Shown piece after piece: positions 35,021-42,953 of a DNA stretch of 64,000 bases (within the stretch, counting starts at the first letter, position 1; the number at the start of each line of letters is the position of its first letter). The stretch covers positions 186,001 to 250,000 of the forward strand of contig NZ_JACHYC010000006.1 of NCBI RefSeq assembly GCF_014192575.1, in the 5' to 3' direction. The translations under genes were made by a program, and so were the position numbers. The notes beneath the pieces are model-generated. The model was given only the letters and a program-made list of their open reading frames with translations. It was not told where the DNA came from and did not search any database. Source of the DNA: Variovorax sp. Sphag1AA (GTDB lineage Bacteria > Pseudomonadota > Gammaproteobacteria > Burkholderiales > Burkholderiaceae_C).

Positions 35021-35806
35021 GTGAAGCTCTCGTCCCCCACGGAAGCCATGACGGTCCGGCCGACGTCGCTGAAGGTGATGACTGTGAACACCCACAAGGG
35101 CTTCACGGCGCTGAATCGCAAGTTCATCCTTCCCGAGTTGCGGGAAGCGGTGCGCACGGTGGGGGCGGACGTCGTGTTCCTGCAGGAAGTGCTCGGCACG
35201 CACTCGCGGCATTCGCGCAAGATCGACAACTGGCCGGAGGCGCCGCACTACGAATTCCTTGCAGACACGATGTGGCCGCAGTTCGCCTACGGGCGCAATG
35301 CGGTCTATCCGAAGGGCCACCACGGTAACGCGGTGCTGTCGAAGTTCCCGATCGTCAACTACCGCAACCACGATGTCTCCGTCCTCGGGCCCGAGAAGCG
35401 CGGCCTGCTTCACTGCGTGCTTCGGCTGCCCGCGCGGCCGGTGGACGTCCATGTGATCTGCACGCACCTGGGGCTGTCGGAGAACCATCGGCAGCAGCAA
35501 CTGGAGTTGCTGTGCCACATCGTGCGCGACGAGGTGCCCGCGGACGCGCCGCTGATCGTCGCGGGCGACTTCAACGACTGGCGGGGGAAGGCACACGCCA
35601 TCCTCGAACAGGGTGCGGCGCTGCGGGAGGTCTTCGTGCAGGCCCACGGCAGCGCGGCCAGGACGTTTCCGGCGCGCTTCCCGATGCTGCCGCTGGACCG
35701 CATCTACGTGCGCAACGCGGCGGTGCATGCGCCGGTGGTGCTTCCGCGCAGGCCTTGGTCTCATCTGTCGGACCACGCGCCCCTCGTGGCGGAGATCGAA
35801 CTGTGA
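35021..35806 (+). CDS. Endonuclease/exonuclease/phosphatase family protein (YbhP-like)
   Basis: A protein of about 261 residues with the EEP fold: VMTVNTHKGF, the metal-binding Glu in VFLQEVLG, ICTHLGL, AGDFNDW and the C-terminal LSDHAPL. It is the first gene of a three-gene run equivalent to E. coli ybhP-clsB-ybhN. The GTG at 35021 is the longest start; ATG at 35048 is also plausible, and neither has a good ribosome-binding site. The substrate (nucleic acid, phosphoinositide-like or lipid) is unknown. It overlaps clsB by 4 bp. Confidence 0.85.
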   Translation: MKLSSPTEAMTVRPTSLKVMTVNTHKGFTALNRKFILPELREAVRTVGADVVFLQEVLGTHSRHSRKIDNWPEAPHYEFLADTMWPQFAYGRNAVYPKGHHGNAVLSKFPIVNYRNHDVSVLGPEKRGLLHCVLRLPARPVDVHVICTHLGLSENHRQQQLELLCHIVRDEVPADAPLIVAGDFNDWRGKAHAILEQGAALREVFVQAHGSAARTFPARFPMLPLDRIYVRNAAVHAPVVLPRRPWSHLSDHAPLVAEIEL

Positions 35807-37041
35807 GCGCATCGAAGAATCCGCGCTGGGTCGGCGGCAATCGGGTCGAGCTGCTCGAGAACGGCGAGCAGTACTACCCGCGTGTCTTCGAGGCCATCCG
35901 CGACGCGCGACGAGAAGTGGTCATCGAGACCTTCATCCTGTTCGAAGACAAGGTCGGGCAGGAGCTGCACGCCGTGCTGCGCGAGGCGGCGCTGCGGGGC
36001 GTCAAGGTCGACGTGATGGTCGACGGCTTCGGCTCACCGTCACTTTCATCCGCTTTCATCGAAGGGCTCACCTCGGCGGGCGTGCGGGTCCGGGTGTTCG
36101 ATCCGGGCAAGCGGTTGTTCGGAAAGCGCCTGAACTACTTCCGCCGCATGCACCGCAAGATCGTGGTCGTCGATGGCGTGACGGCGTTCGTCGGCGGCCT
36201 CAATTTTTCGGCGGATCACCTGCTCGACTTTGGCCCGATGGCAAAGCAGGACTATGCGGTGGCGCTCCAGGGGCCGATCGTCGAGGAGATCCATCATTTC
36301 GTCCTGCGTGAGATCGCGGTCGGCGGCAAGGGTGCGAGCTGGTTCCGGCGGCGGCTCAAGGTCACGGAACATCACGCGATAGAGCCCGAAGGCACGGCCG
36401 AGGCGCTCTTCGTGACGCGCGACAACCGGCGCCACACCAACGACATCGAGCGGCACTATCGCGCGGCGATCCGCAGCGCGCGCGAGCGCATCGTGATCGC
36501 CAACGCCTATTTCTTCCCGGGTTACCGGTTGATCAAGGAAATGCGCCGCGCAGGGCGTCGTGGCGTGGCGGTGCACCTGATCCTGCAGGGTGAGCCTGAC
36601 ATGCCATTCGTGAAGGTGGCGGCGAGCATGCTCTATCACCACCTGCTGCATGCGGGCGTCCACATCCACGAATACATCGATCGGCCGTTGCACGGCAAGG
36701 TGGCGCTGGTGGATGACCAGTGGAGCACGGTGGGCTCGAGCAACCTCGACCCGTTGAGCCTGTCGCTGAATCTCGAGGCGAATGTGATCGTGCGCAGCCG
36801 GGAGTTCAACCACGTCCTCTGGGATAAGCTCCACGACCTCATGGAGAACAGTTGCAGGCAGGTGCAGACATCGGATCTCACCGAATGGAGTGCGTGGCGC
36901 CTGGTGCGCAGCTTTTTCATCTTCCACCTGCTGCGCTGGTATCCGGCGTGGGTCGGATGGCTGCCGCGACATGTGCCGCGCCTCGAACCCCTCGGAAAGC
37001 AGGGGCCGCGCGGCGGCTCCACGCAGACGGACGTGGCGTGA
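35803..37041 (+). CDS. clsB: Cardiolipin synthase ClsB
   Basis: A 412-residue phospholipase D superfamily enzyme with two HKD motifs, MHRKIVVVDG and LHGKVALVDD, each followed by a GSSNLD/GGLNFS-type segment. It lacks the N-terminal TM helices of ClsA. ClsB forms cardiolipin from phosphatidylglycerol or phosphatidylethanolamine. The GTG start overlaps the previous stop as GTGA, and its stop overlaps the next start as TGATG, so the three genes are tightly coupled. Confidence 0.92.
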   Translation: MSASKNPRWVGGNRVELLENGEQYYPRVFEAIRDARREVVIETFILFEDKVGQELHAVLREAALRGVKVDVMVDGFGSPSLSSAFIEGLTSAGVRVRVFDPGKRLFGKRLNYFRRMHRKIVVVDGVTAFVGGLNFSADHLLDFGPMAKQDYAVALQGPIVEEIHHFVLREIAVGGKGASWFRRRLKVTEHHAIEPEGTAEALFVTRDNRRHTNDIERHYRAAIRSARERIVIANAYFFPGYRLIKEMRRAGRRGVAVHLILQGEPDMPFVKVAASMLYHHLLHAGVHIHEYIDRPLHGKVALVDDQWSTVGSSNLDPLSLSLNLEANVIVRSREFNHVLWDKLHDLMENSCRQVQTSDLTEWSAWRLVRSFFIFHLLRWYPAWVGWLPRHVPRLEPLGKQGPRGGSTQTDVA

Positions 37042-38036
37042 TGGCCAGCCCACCGGCAGCAGGCACCGCAGCCCCGGCGGAACCTGCCGCGTCGACTCAC
37101 TGGGAACACGTCAAGCGCATCGCCGCGTGGGTCTTCTTCGCGGCTGTCGTGGCGCTGATCTGGCGGCAGGCGCGCCATATCGACTGGTGGACCGTGCTCG
37201 CATCGATCCGGGCGATCCCGCTGCCGATGATCCTTGCGGGAGCGCTGCTGGCCTTCTGCAGCCATCTCCTCTACAGCACCTACGACCTCCTCGGCAGGCG
37301 CATGACCCATCACGATCTCGGCACGGTGCCGGTCATGGGCATCACTTTCATCAGCTATGCCTTCAACCTGAACTTCGGTTCGCTGGTCGGCGGCGTGGCT
37401 TTCCGCTACCGGCTGTACTCGCGGCTCGGCCTCCGGCCGAACACGATCACGCGAGTGCTTGGCTTCAGCATGCTCACCAACTGGTTTGGCTACTTCGTGG
37501 TGGCCGGCGCGGCCTTCTGCTTCGCGCCGATGACCCTGCCGCCGGACTGGCGAATCGACAGCGGCGGGCTGCGTATCCTCGGCGCGGGACTGATGCTGGT
37601 CGGCATCGCCTACCTCGCGCTGTGTGCCGCGGCGCGCGAGCACACCTGGAACATCCGCGGCCATGAGCTCGACACGCCGCCACTGCGCATCGCGCTGCTG
37701 CAGCTCGCGATGTCAGGCGTCAACTGGTCGCTGATCGGGGGGATCGTCTGGTTCCTGCTCCAGCAGCAGGTGGAATACACCACCGTGCTTTCGGTGCTTC
37801 TGGTCGCAGCCGTGGCCGGCGTGATCACGCACGTGCCGGGCGGGATCGGCGTGCTGGAGGCGGTATTCCTCGCGTTGCTGTCGCACCGGCTACCAGAGGC
37901 CCAGATCCTCGGGGCGCTGCTCGCGTACCGTGCGCTCTATTACCTGCTGCCGCTCGCGGTGGCGCTGGTGTTCTACGTGGTCGCGGAGATGCACGCGAGG
38001 CGCGTGCGAAGGATGCTTTCGACGGCTTCGGGCTGA
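37041..38036 (+). CDS. ybhN: YbhN/UPF0104 (LPG synthase TM-like) membrane protein
   Basis: A 331-residue polytopic protein of the lysylphosphatidylglycerol synthase TM-region family. It has about eight TM segments, and the family segment YAFNLNFGSLVGGVAFRYRLY and the late VAGVITHVPGGIGVLEAVFL are present. It lacks the C-terminal aminoacyl transferase domain. Gene order matches E. coli ybhP-clsB-ybhN, which supports a role in phospholipid handling. It shares one base with clsB. Confidence 0.9.
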   Translation: MASPPAAGTAAPAEPAASTHWEHVKRIAAWVFFAAVVALIWRQARHIDWWTVLASIRAIPLPMILAGALLAFCSHLLYSTYDLLGRRMTHHDLGTVPVMGITFISYAFNLNFGSLVGGVAFRYRLYSRLGLRPNTITRVLGFSMLTNWFGYFVVAGAAFCFAPMTLPPDWRIDSGGLRILGAGLMLVGIAYLALCAAAREHTWNIRGHELDTPPLRIALLQLAMSGVNWSLIGGIVWFLLQQQVEYTTVLSVLLVAAVAGVITHVPGGIGVLEAVFLALLSHRLPEAQILGALLAYRALYYLLPLAVALVFYVVAEMHARRVRRMLSTASG

Positions 38037-38125
38037 ATTCCGAATGCGCCAAGCCAGCGCATGCTTCGGTCTTTTTCGCCTGTATGCCTACAGGGCCGTC
38101 GGCGGGGGCGCCCTAATTTGACGGC

Positions 38126-38845
38126 ATGGCGCAGCACTCCGTCACGCTCTCGAGTCAGACCGATCTGCAGGGTTTCCGGCGCGAAGCCCGCGTTCTGCTC
38201 GCGGGGCTCGTCCCACCCGAGGAAGCGCACTGGGATGCGCCCGCGATGCCCGACGACCTGCATCGGCAGCCGTACGCGACCCTGATGAGGTCAGACGAGA
38301 AGCCGCCGAGCGGCGTCAATCTGGTGTTGCCACGCTCCTTCCTGTCCCTCTGCAACATGGTGATCCTGCACCACGATCCGGCGCGCTTCGCGCTGTTGTA
38401 CCGGCTGCTCTGGCGCCTGGTGCACGAGCCCGCCCTGCATCGTGATCCGCATGACGATGACCGTCTTCGTGCGTTGCACATGGCGCGTGCGGTACGCCGC
38501 GACATGCAGAAGATGAAGTCGCAGGTGCGATTCATGACCATCCGCCAGACCGCAGATGGCGAGCCGTTGCAGATCGCATGGTTCGCGCCCGACCACTACA
38601 TCGTCGAAGCGGTCGCGCCCTTCTTCATGCGCAGGATGGCCCATGCGCTGTGGGCCGTGCTGACGCCGGAGAGCAGCGTCCGGGGGCGCGGCGAGTCACT
38701 CGAGTTCGGTCCGGGTGCGCGTTGCGAGCGCAGGCTGGATCGTGATGCGGCTGAAAGCGAGTGGCTCGGGTGCTATTACCAAGTCTTCAGAAACGATAGA
38801 GATAGCGAACCCGCACGAAGTTTTCACCCGGATTCGGTTCCTTGA
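38126..38845 (+). pseudogene. DUF4130 (TIGR03915/UdgX N-terminal) protein, truncated
   Basis: A 239-codon open frame. Residues 14-220 match the DUF4130 domain that is found alone or fused N-terminally to UdgX uracil-DNA glycosylase: FALLYRLLWRLVHEPAL, MQKMKSQVRFMTIRQ, IAWFAPDHYIVEAVAPFFMRR. Family resemblance stops at CYYQVF (about 38788), where the expected NPARL...MP..W segment and any glycosylase domain are missing. From there the frame runs into the 3' end of the convergent pagL gene, overlapping it by 59 bp. It is best read as a 3'-truncated relic, though expression of a shortened protein cannot be excluded. Confidence 0.6.
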
Positions 38846-39365
38846 TGGTGCCGTTCGAGAAGTGCTGGAGCCGCACCGACACCTCGTGCTCGCGTTGCAT
38901 GCCGAAGCTCAGGCCGGCGCCGATCTGCTCGGTGAACTGGAAGGCGGTGCTGAACTCGCGGTCCTCGGTGCGATAGAGATGGTCCATCAAGGTGCCGCCG
39001 AGGCCGGCCTCGACGAACCAGGGCGATCGCCCTTCGCTGAAGCGATACCGGACGTTGGCGATGGCACCGATCTGGGCGTAGTTGTCCTTTTCGTTGCTGT
39101 TGGGCTTCGGCTTGGGTGCCCGCCAGCCGCTCAGGAAGAAGTCCCAGTAGAAGCTCATGTCGCCGCCCCACATCAAGCGATTGGCGGCCAACGGCATGGT
39201 CAGCCCGACCTGCAGCGAATCGGTCGATCGCCCGCTTTGCGGCGTTGTGCCTGCTTCGACGTAAAAGCCCATCGCCCTGTCGTCCGGCGCGGCATGGACC
39301 GCAGCCGATAGCAACACGCCCCCCACCCACAGGATGGCTTTGGCGCAGGAAGTCATGTTTCTCAT
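38787..39365 (-). CDS. pagL: Lipid A 3-O-deacylase PagL family outer-membrane protein
   Basis: About 192 residues with a signal peptide (AILWVGGVLLSAAVHA). An eight-strand beta-barrel pattern follows, ending in the outer-membrane signature YLYRF. The catalytic His-Ser pair is seen in LQHFSNGTIKEPNPGENF. PagL removes the 3-position acyl chain of lipid A. The start at MRNMTSC (39365) is preferred; MTSC at 39356 or an upstream start at 39392 are possible. Its stop codon lies at the exact point where the convergent DUF4130 gene loses family similarity. Confidence 0.82.
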   Translation of the reverse strand: MRNMTSCAKAILWVGGVLLSAAVHAAPDDRAMGFYVEAGTTPQSGRSTDSLQVGLTMPLAANRLMWGGDMSFYWDFFLSGWRAPKPKPNSNEKDNYAQIGAIANVRYRFSEGRSPWFVEAGLGGTLMDHLYRTEDREFSTAFQFTEQIGAGLSFGMQREHEVSVRLQHFSNGTIKEPNPGENFVRVRYLYRF

Positions 39366-39473
39366 TCTTCGAACCCTGCGTTGAGTTTGCACTTGTTGAC
39401 AATCCTAAAGGGTTATTCAGTGATTGCGCTTGAGGCTCCGTCGTACCCGGTTGGAGAACACGGCCATCGATCA

Positions 39474-39488
39474 TGCTGCAATGCAGCA
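39474..39488. promoter_or_regulatory. Candidate PhaR operator upstream of phasin
   Basis: TGCTGCAATGCAGCA is a 15-bp palindrome with a single central base. It contains CTGC-AAT-GCAG, which matches the CTGC-N3-GCAG motif reported for the PHA repressor PhaR in Paracoccus. It lies 58 bp before the phasin ATG, and a possible -10 (TATAGT, 39507-39512) follows. Repression released by PHA granules is the inferred role. Confidence 0.5.
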
Positions 39489-39545
39489 AACACTGCACGG
39501 AAGGCCTATAGTTCTTCTTCGAGTTCCGCGCACCGAGTCCCCCCT

Positions 39546-40034
39546 ATGCCTACCTCCCGTTTCTTCAATCCCCTGATGCTGTGGGCCGATGTCGCGGCCA
39601 CTGCCAACGAAATGTTCCTGTCGTCCAGTTCGGTGATCCGCATGAGGACCGAACGCATCGCCCGGGCAGGCCTTGCGCCCAGCGACTCGGATGTCGCTGA
39701 ATTCCAGCTCATGGGACACGAGAAGCTCGCAGCCGCCAGCGAGGCTGGCGCCGCGATGGTCAATCAACTGCACACGACCCAATTCGCACTCTTCAATCGC
39801 GCTGTGAAACACTGGCTCAGCGGCGGCGTCGCGCTGTTCTCGCTTGCGACCAGCACTTCGCAGGCGCAGGCGGTGACGCACGCCGAAGCCGTCGGGACGT
39901 CCGCAGCTCGCACCGCTGCGGCGATGAGCCAACTCAGCAGCGCCGGCGCTCGCATCGTGCAGCGCGGCCTGAAGCCGATCCACGCCAAGGCGACGGCCAA
40001 CGAGCGCCGCCTCGCGGCACCGGCCGCGCCCTGA
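39546..40034 (+). CDS. Phasin / polyhydroxyalkanoate granule-associated protein
   Basis: A 162-residue soluble helical protein typical of the Burkholderiales granule-associated group: FNPLMLWADVAATANEMFLSSSSVI at the start and Ala-rich amphipathic helices in the second half. The candidate PhaR operator in front supports PHA-linked expression. The first phasin in the window (1057) is of a different type. Confidence 0.75.
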   Translation: MPTSRFFNPLMLWADVAATANEMFLSSSSVIRMRTERIARAGLAPSDSDVAEFQLMGHEKLAAASEAGAAMVNQLHTTQFALFNRAVKHWLSGGVALFSLATSTSQAQAVTHAEAVGTSAARTAAAMSQLSSAGARIVQRGLKPIHAKATANERRLAAPAAP

Positions 40035-40089
40035 AAAAAAGTTGCATCCGCAAAGCTTCGCGCAAGGCGAGGCTTGCTAGCCTTTGCGC

Positions 40090-40527
40090 ATGCGGATCTC
40101 CGAGCTTGCACAACGCACCGGCGTGACGGTGCACGCCCTGCGCCACTACGAGCGCATGGGCCTCCTGGTGCCGGCGCGCACCGCCTCGGGCTACCGCGAC
40201 TACCCGGAAACGATGCGCCGCGAAGCCATCTTCATTGCGATGTCCAGACGGATCGGCTTTTCATTGCAGGCGATCGGCGAACTGCTCCCTGCCTACCGTA
40301 CGGGCCGCCTGAGCATCGACACCATGGTCGACGCGCTGCTGGAGCGGGCCGGGGCGATAGACCGCCAGATTGCCGATCTGCAGTCATTGCGCACGCAGGT
40401 GCTCGATCACGCCAAGTGGCTGCGCGAGCAGGAGCTCAAGCCTCGCCGCAACCAGGGCAGCGATGACGCCGCGCGCCCCTGGCCCCAATCCGCGAAACAG
40501 CGCGGCGCGCGAAAGGAAGCCCGATGA
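40090..40527 (+). CDS. MerR family transcriptional regulator
   Basis: A 145-residue regulator. The N-terminal winged helix starts MRISELAQRTGVTVHALRHYERMGLL with the wing SGYRDYPE. A coiled-coil dimerisation helix follows (about residues 80-120), and the tail is Arg/Lys-rich. It has no Cys metal site, so it is probably a small-molecule or redox-independent sensor. The ATG at 40090 gives the exact family start. Its stop overlaps the thioesterase start as ATGA (40524-40527), so it likely controls that gene. Confidence 0.9.
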   Translation: MRISELAQRTGVTVHALRHYERMGLLVPARTASGYRDYPETMRREAIFIAMSRRIGFSLQAIGELLPAYRTGRLSIDTMVDALLERAGAIDRQIADLQSLRTQVLDHAKWLREQELKPRRNQGSDDAARPWPQSAKQRGARKEAR

Positions 40528-40949
40528 CCGCGAACCCGCTCCAGTACATCGAAGACGCCGTCCTGGCGATGCCCATGGCCCGCACGTTGGGGCTGCGATT
40601 CACCCGGCTTGCCCCCGGCGATGTCGAGATCGAACTGCCCATGGCCGAGGCTTTCACCTTCAGGCCCGGTCAACTGCAGGCGACGCCGGTGTTCGCGGTG
40701 GCGGACTTCGCCGCCGTCTCCGCGGCGGGGAGCATGCTGCCCAAGGATTGGCACAACGCCACCATCGACGCGACGCTGAAGCTCGTGGCCCCTGCCGTCG
40801 GTGCGCTGTTGCGTGCGCGCGGCCGCGTGGTGAGCGCCGGCAAGCTGCTCACCATCTGCGCGGCGGAAGTCTTTGCGGTGGATGAAGAAGGCGCCGAAAC
40901 GCTGTGCGCGACGCTGCTCGGGTCGGCACGCAACGTCAAGCCGGCCTGA
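40524..40949 (+). CDS. PaaI/DUF4442-like hotdog thioesterase
   Basis: A 141-residue single hotdog-fold protein: MARTLGLRFTRLAPGDVEIELP and TPVFAVADFAAVSAAGSMLP. Proteins of this group hydrolyse acyl-CoA thioesters. Translational coupling to the MerR regulator suggests it is the regulator's target. The substrate is unknown. Confidence 0.78.
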   Translation: MTANPLQYIEDAVLAMPMARTLGLRFTRLAPGDVEIELPMAEAFTFRPGQLQATPVFAVADFAAVSAAGSMLPKDWHNATIDATLKLVAPAVGALLRARGRVVSAGKLLTICAAEVFAVDEEGAETLCATLLGSARNVKPA

Positions 40950-40956
40950 TCCGCGA

Positions 40957-42141
40957 TCAGCTTTCCTGCACGAGGCGCAGCAAGGTGATTTCCGAAGGTG
41001 CGCCGATGCGCTTGGGCGGGCCCCAGTAGCCCGTGCCGCGGCTCGTGTAGACCCACATCTCCTTCAGCTTGTGCAGTCCTGCAGTGAAGGGCTGCTGCAG
41101 CGGCACGAAGAGATTCCACGGAAAGAACTGGCCGCCGTGCGTGTGCCCGGAAAGCTGGAGTTGATAGCCCGCCTCTGCGGCCGCTGGCGCGCTGCGCGGC
41201 TGGTGCGCGAGCAGCACGCGTGTGTGCACCATCGGCGGGGCGCCGTCGAGCGCCTGCTGCGGATCGCTTGCATGCGCGGCATCGAAATGCGCCGCCGTGT
41301 AGTCGGTGACGCCTGCAACGACGAGTGCGCTTTCGAGCACCTCCTCGTCGGTCTGCGCGCCCTTCACGCTGCGCGTCTGAAGCACGACGTGTTCGTTGAG
41401 GAGCACGCGCAGGCCGAGCCGGCGCAACTCGTCGATCCACGCATGCGCGCCCGCGTAGTACTCATGGTTGCCGGTGACCACGAACGTGCCGTGCTTCGCG
41501 CGCAGGCCTTGCAGCGGCGCGATGTGATCGCGAAGCTCCGGCACCGTGCCATCGACAAGGTCGCCGGTGATCGCGACCATGTCGGCGCCGAGGCCGTTGA
41601 CGGCATCGACGATGCGCTGGATGTAGCCGCGGCGGATCGTCGGGCCCACGTGGATGTCGCTCAATTGCGCGATGGTGAATCCGGCGAGCGCGGCAGGCAG
41701 GTCGCGGATCGGCACGTCCACGTGCACCACGCTGGCAGTACGGCGCGCGTTGAGAAAGCCGATCGTGGTGATCGCCGTCGCAAGCACCGGCACCGCGCCG
41801 GCACTCTTCGACAGCCAGCGCGGCCAGTCGATGCCCCAGCCGGACACCAGCGTCACCGCCCAGGTGATCAGCAGACCCGCATCACGCACGAGCGTGAGCA
41901 CGAACATGGACGAGAACCAGCCCATGCTCAGCAGCCCGATCCACTTCCATCCGTCGCCGATTCGACGCGCGTCCGTTCGCCTGCCCGCGAACGGCAGGGG
42001 CATGGTCGCGGCTGAAATGACCAGGGCGATCACCAACAGCACGGTCCAGCCGGCCCAGCTCCCGGCGAGCGCCGGCAGCAGCCGCAGGCCTATGTACGCA
42101 TGCAGGAGCGTGGTGAGGGCGATAAGAGGTCGAAGCGGCAT
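40957..42141 (-). CDS. Membrane-bound metallophosphoesterase
   Basis: A 394-residue protein with about four N-terminal TM segments (residues 5-135). A calcineurin-type phosphoesterase domain carries all the metal motifs: SDIHVG, GDLVDG, GNHEYY and GHTHGGQ. Related proteins (YkuE/YaeI-like) hydrolyse phosphodiesters in the envelope. The start at MPLRPLIAL is preferred over a 12-residue extension that lacks family similarity. It ends 7 bp from the convergent thioesterase gene. Confidence 0.88.
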   Translation of the reverse strand: MPLRPLIALTTLLHAYIGLRLLPALAGSWAGWTVLLVIALVISAATMPLPFAGRRTDARRIGDGWKWIGLLSMGWFSSMFVLTLVRDAGLLITWAVTLVSGWGIDWPRWLSKSAGAVPVLATAITTIGFLNARRTASVVHVDVPIRDLPAALAGFTIAQLSDIHVGPTIRRGYIQRIVDAVNGLGADMVAITGDLVDGTVPELRDHIAPLQGLRAKHGTFVVTGNHEYYAGAHAWIDELRRLGLRVLLNEHVVLQTRSVKGAQTDEEVLESALVVAGVTDYTAAHFDAAHASDPQQALDGAPPMVHTRVLLAHQPRSAPAAAEAGYQLQLSGHTHGGQFFPWNLFVPLQQPFTAGLHKLKEMWVYTSRGTGYWGPPKRIGAPSEITLLRLVQES

Positions 42142-42315
42142 CGGGACTGGTAGGGCGGAAAAATCCGGACACACCAAATGCGAGCGATCCGCTCAACATT
42201 CAAGGTGTGTGCCACCTTGTCCGACGCTATTTCAATGCAGGTCGCTTTCGCGAACCTGATGATGGTTCTGGCGGGATCCTCGCGGTGTTGACCGGCGGAT
42301 GTCGCCGGGTTGGGC

Positions 42316-42816
42316 TCAGTCGCCTGTGTTGACGGCAGCCTGGTGTTCAGGCCGCTGCGTACCCATCGCCGACGCGAAATCGACGTTCGAAGGCCACATG
42401 AAGACCGCCTTGGCGGCAACGCCGTTGAAGACGACGAGCGGCTGAGTGAGCGTGACGCCGCCCATCGTCGCCTCGACTTCGTATGCACCGGGATCGAGCC
42501 GCGCGAGCATGTAGGGCGATGCCGTATCGGCCTGCATCACCTCGCGGCCGTTGTAGCGCTCACGCACGATGATGTGCACGTCGGACGGAAAACGAACGCT
42601 CCGGCCGGCACGGTTGATACCGAACTCCAGCGTGGCTGCCCAGCGCGGCGCAACGGTCTGCATGAAGGCCGCTTCCTCGCTGGTCCTGCCCCCGCACATG
42701 TACTCGATGCCCTGCGCCATCCGGATCGGGGGATTGGTCAGTGCGTGCGCGGTGGTGAATGCACCCAGCATCATCACTGCGGCCGACAGGGGCCGCCAAG
42801 ACCGGTTGGGGTTCAT
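42316..42816 (-). CDS. Exported hypothetical protein with Ig-like/carboxypeptidase-regulatory-type fold
   Basis: A 166-residue protein with a signal peptide (PLSAAVMMLGAFTTAHA). The mature part has an early Cys (YMCGGRTSEEAAFMQ) and a beta-rich segment, ASPYMLARLDPGAYEVEATMGG, that looks like a carboxypeptidase-regulatory or similar Ig-like repeat. I do not recognise a characterised family. It is monocistronic, flanked by 137-bp and 174-bp non-coding stretches in which I see nothing defined. Confidence 0.65.
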   Translation of the reverse strand: MNPNRSWRPLSAAVMMLGAFTTAHALTNPPIRMAQGIEYMCGGRTSEEAAFMQTVAPRWAATLEFGINRAGRSVRFPSDVHIIVRERYNGREVMQADTASPYMLARLDPGAYEVEATMGGVTLTQPLVVFNGVAAKAVFMWPSNVDFASAMGTQRPEHQAAVNTGD

Positions 42817-42953
42817 TTTGCTGTCCTCTTGCTCGAATGGCGTCAAATCCGCCGGAGATTGTGCTTAGCAAGAGTCGGGCTAGGAATAGCGTTTACGCGC
42901 AGTTCCTCCCTGAGACAGCGGCGAGCGATCGATGATCGATCGCTCGCGTTCGA

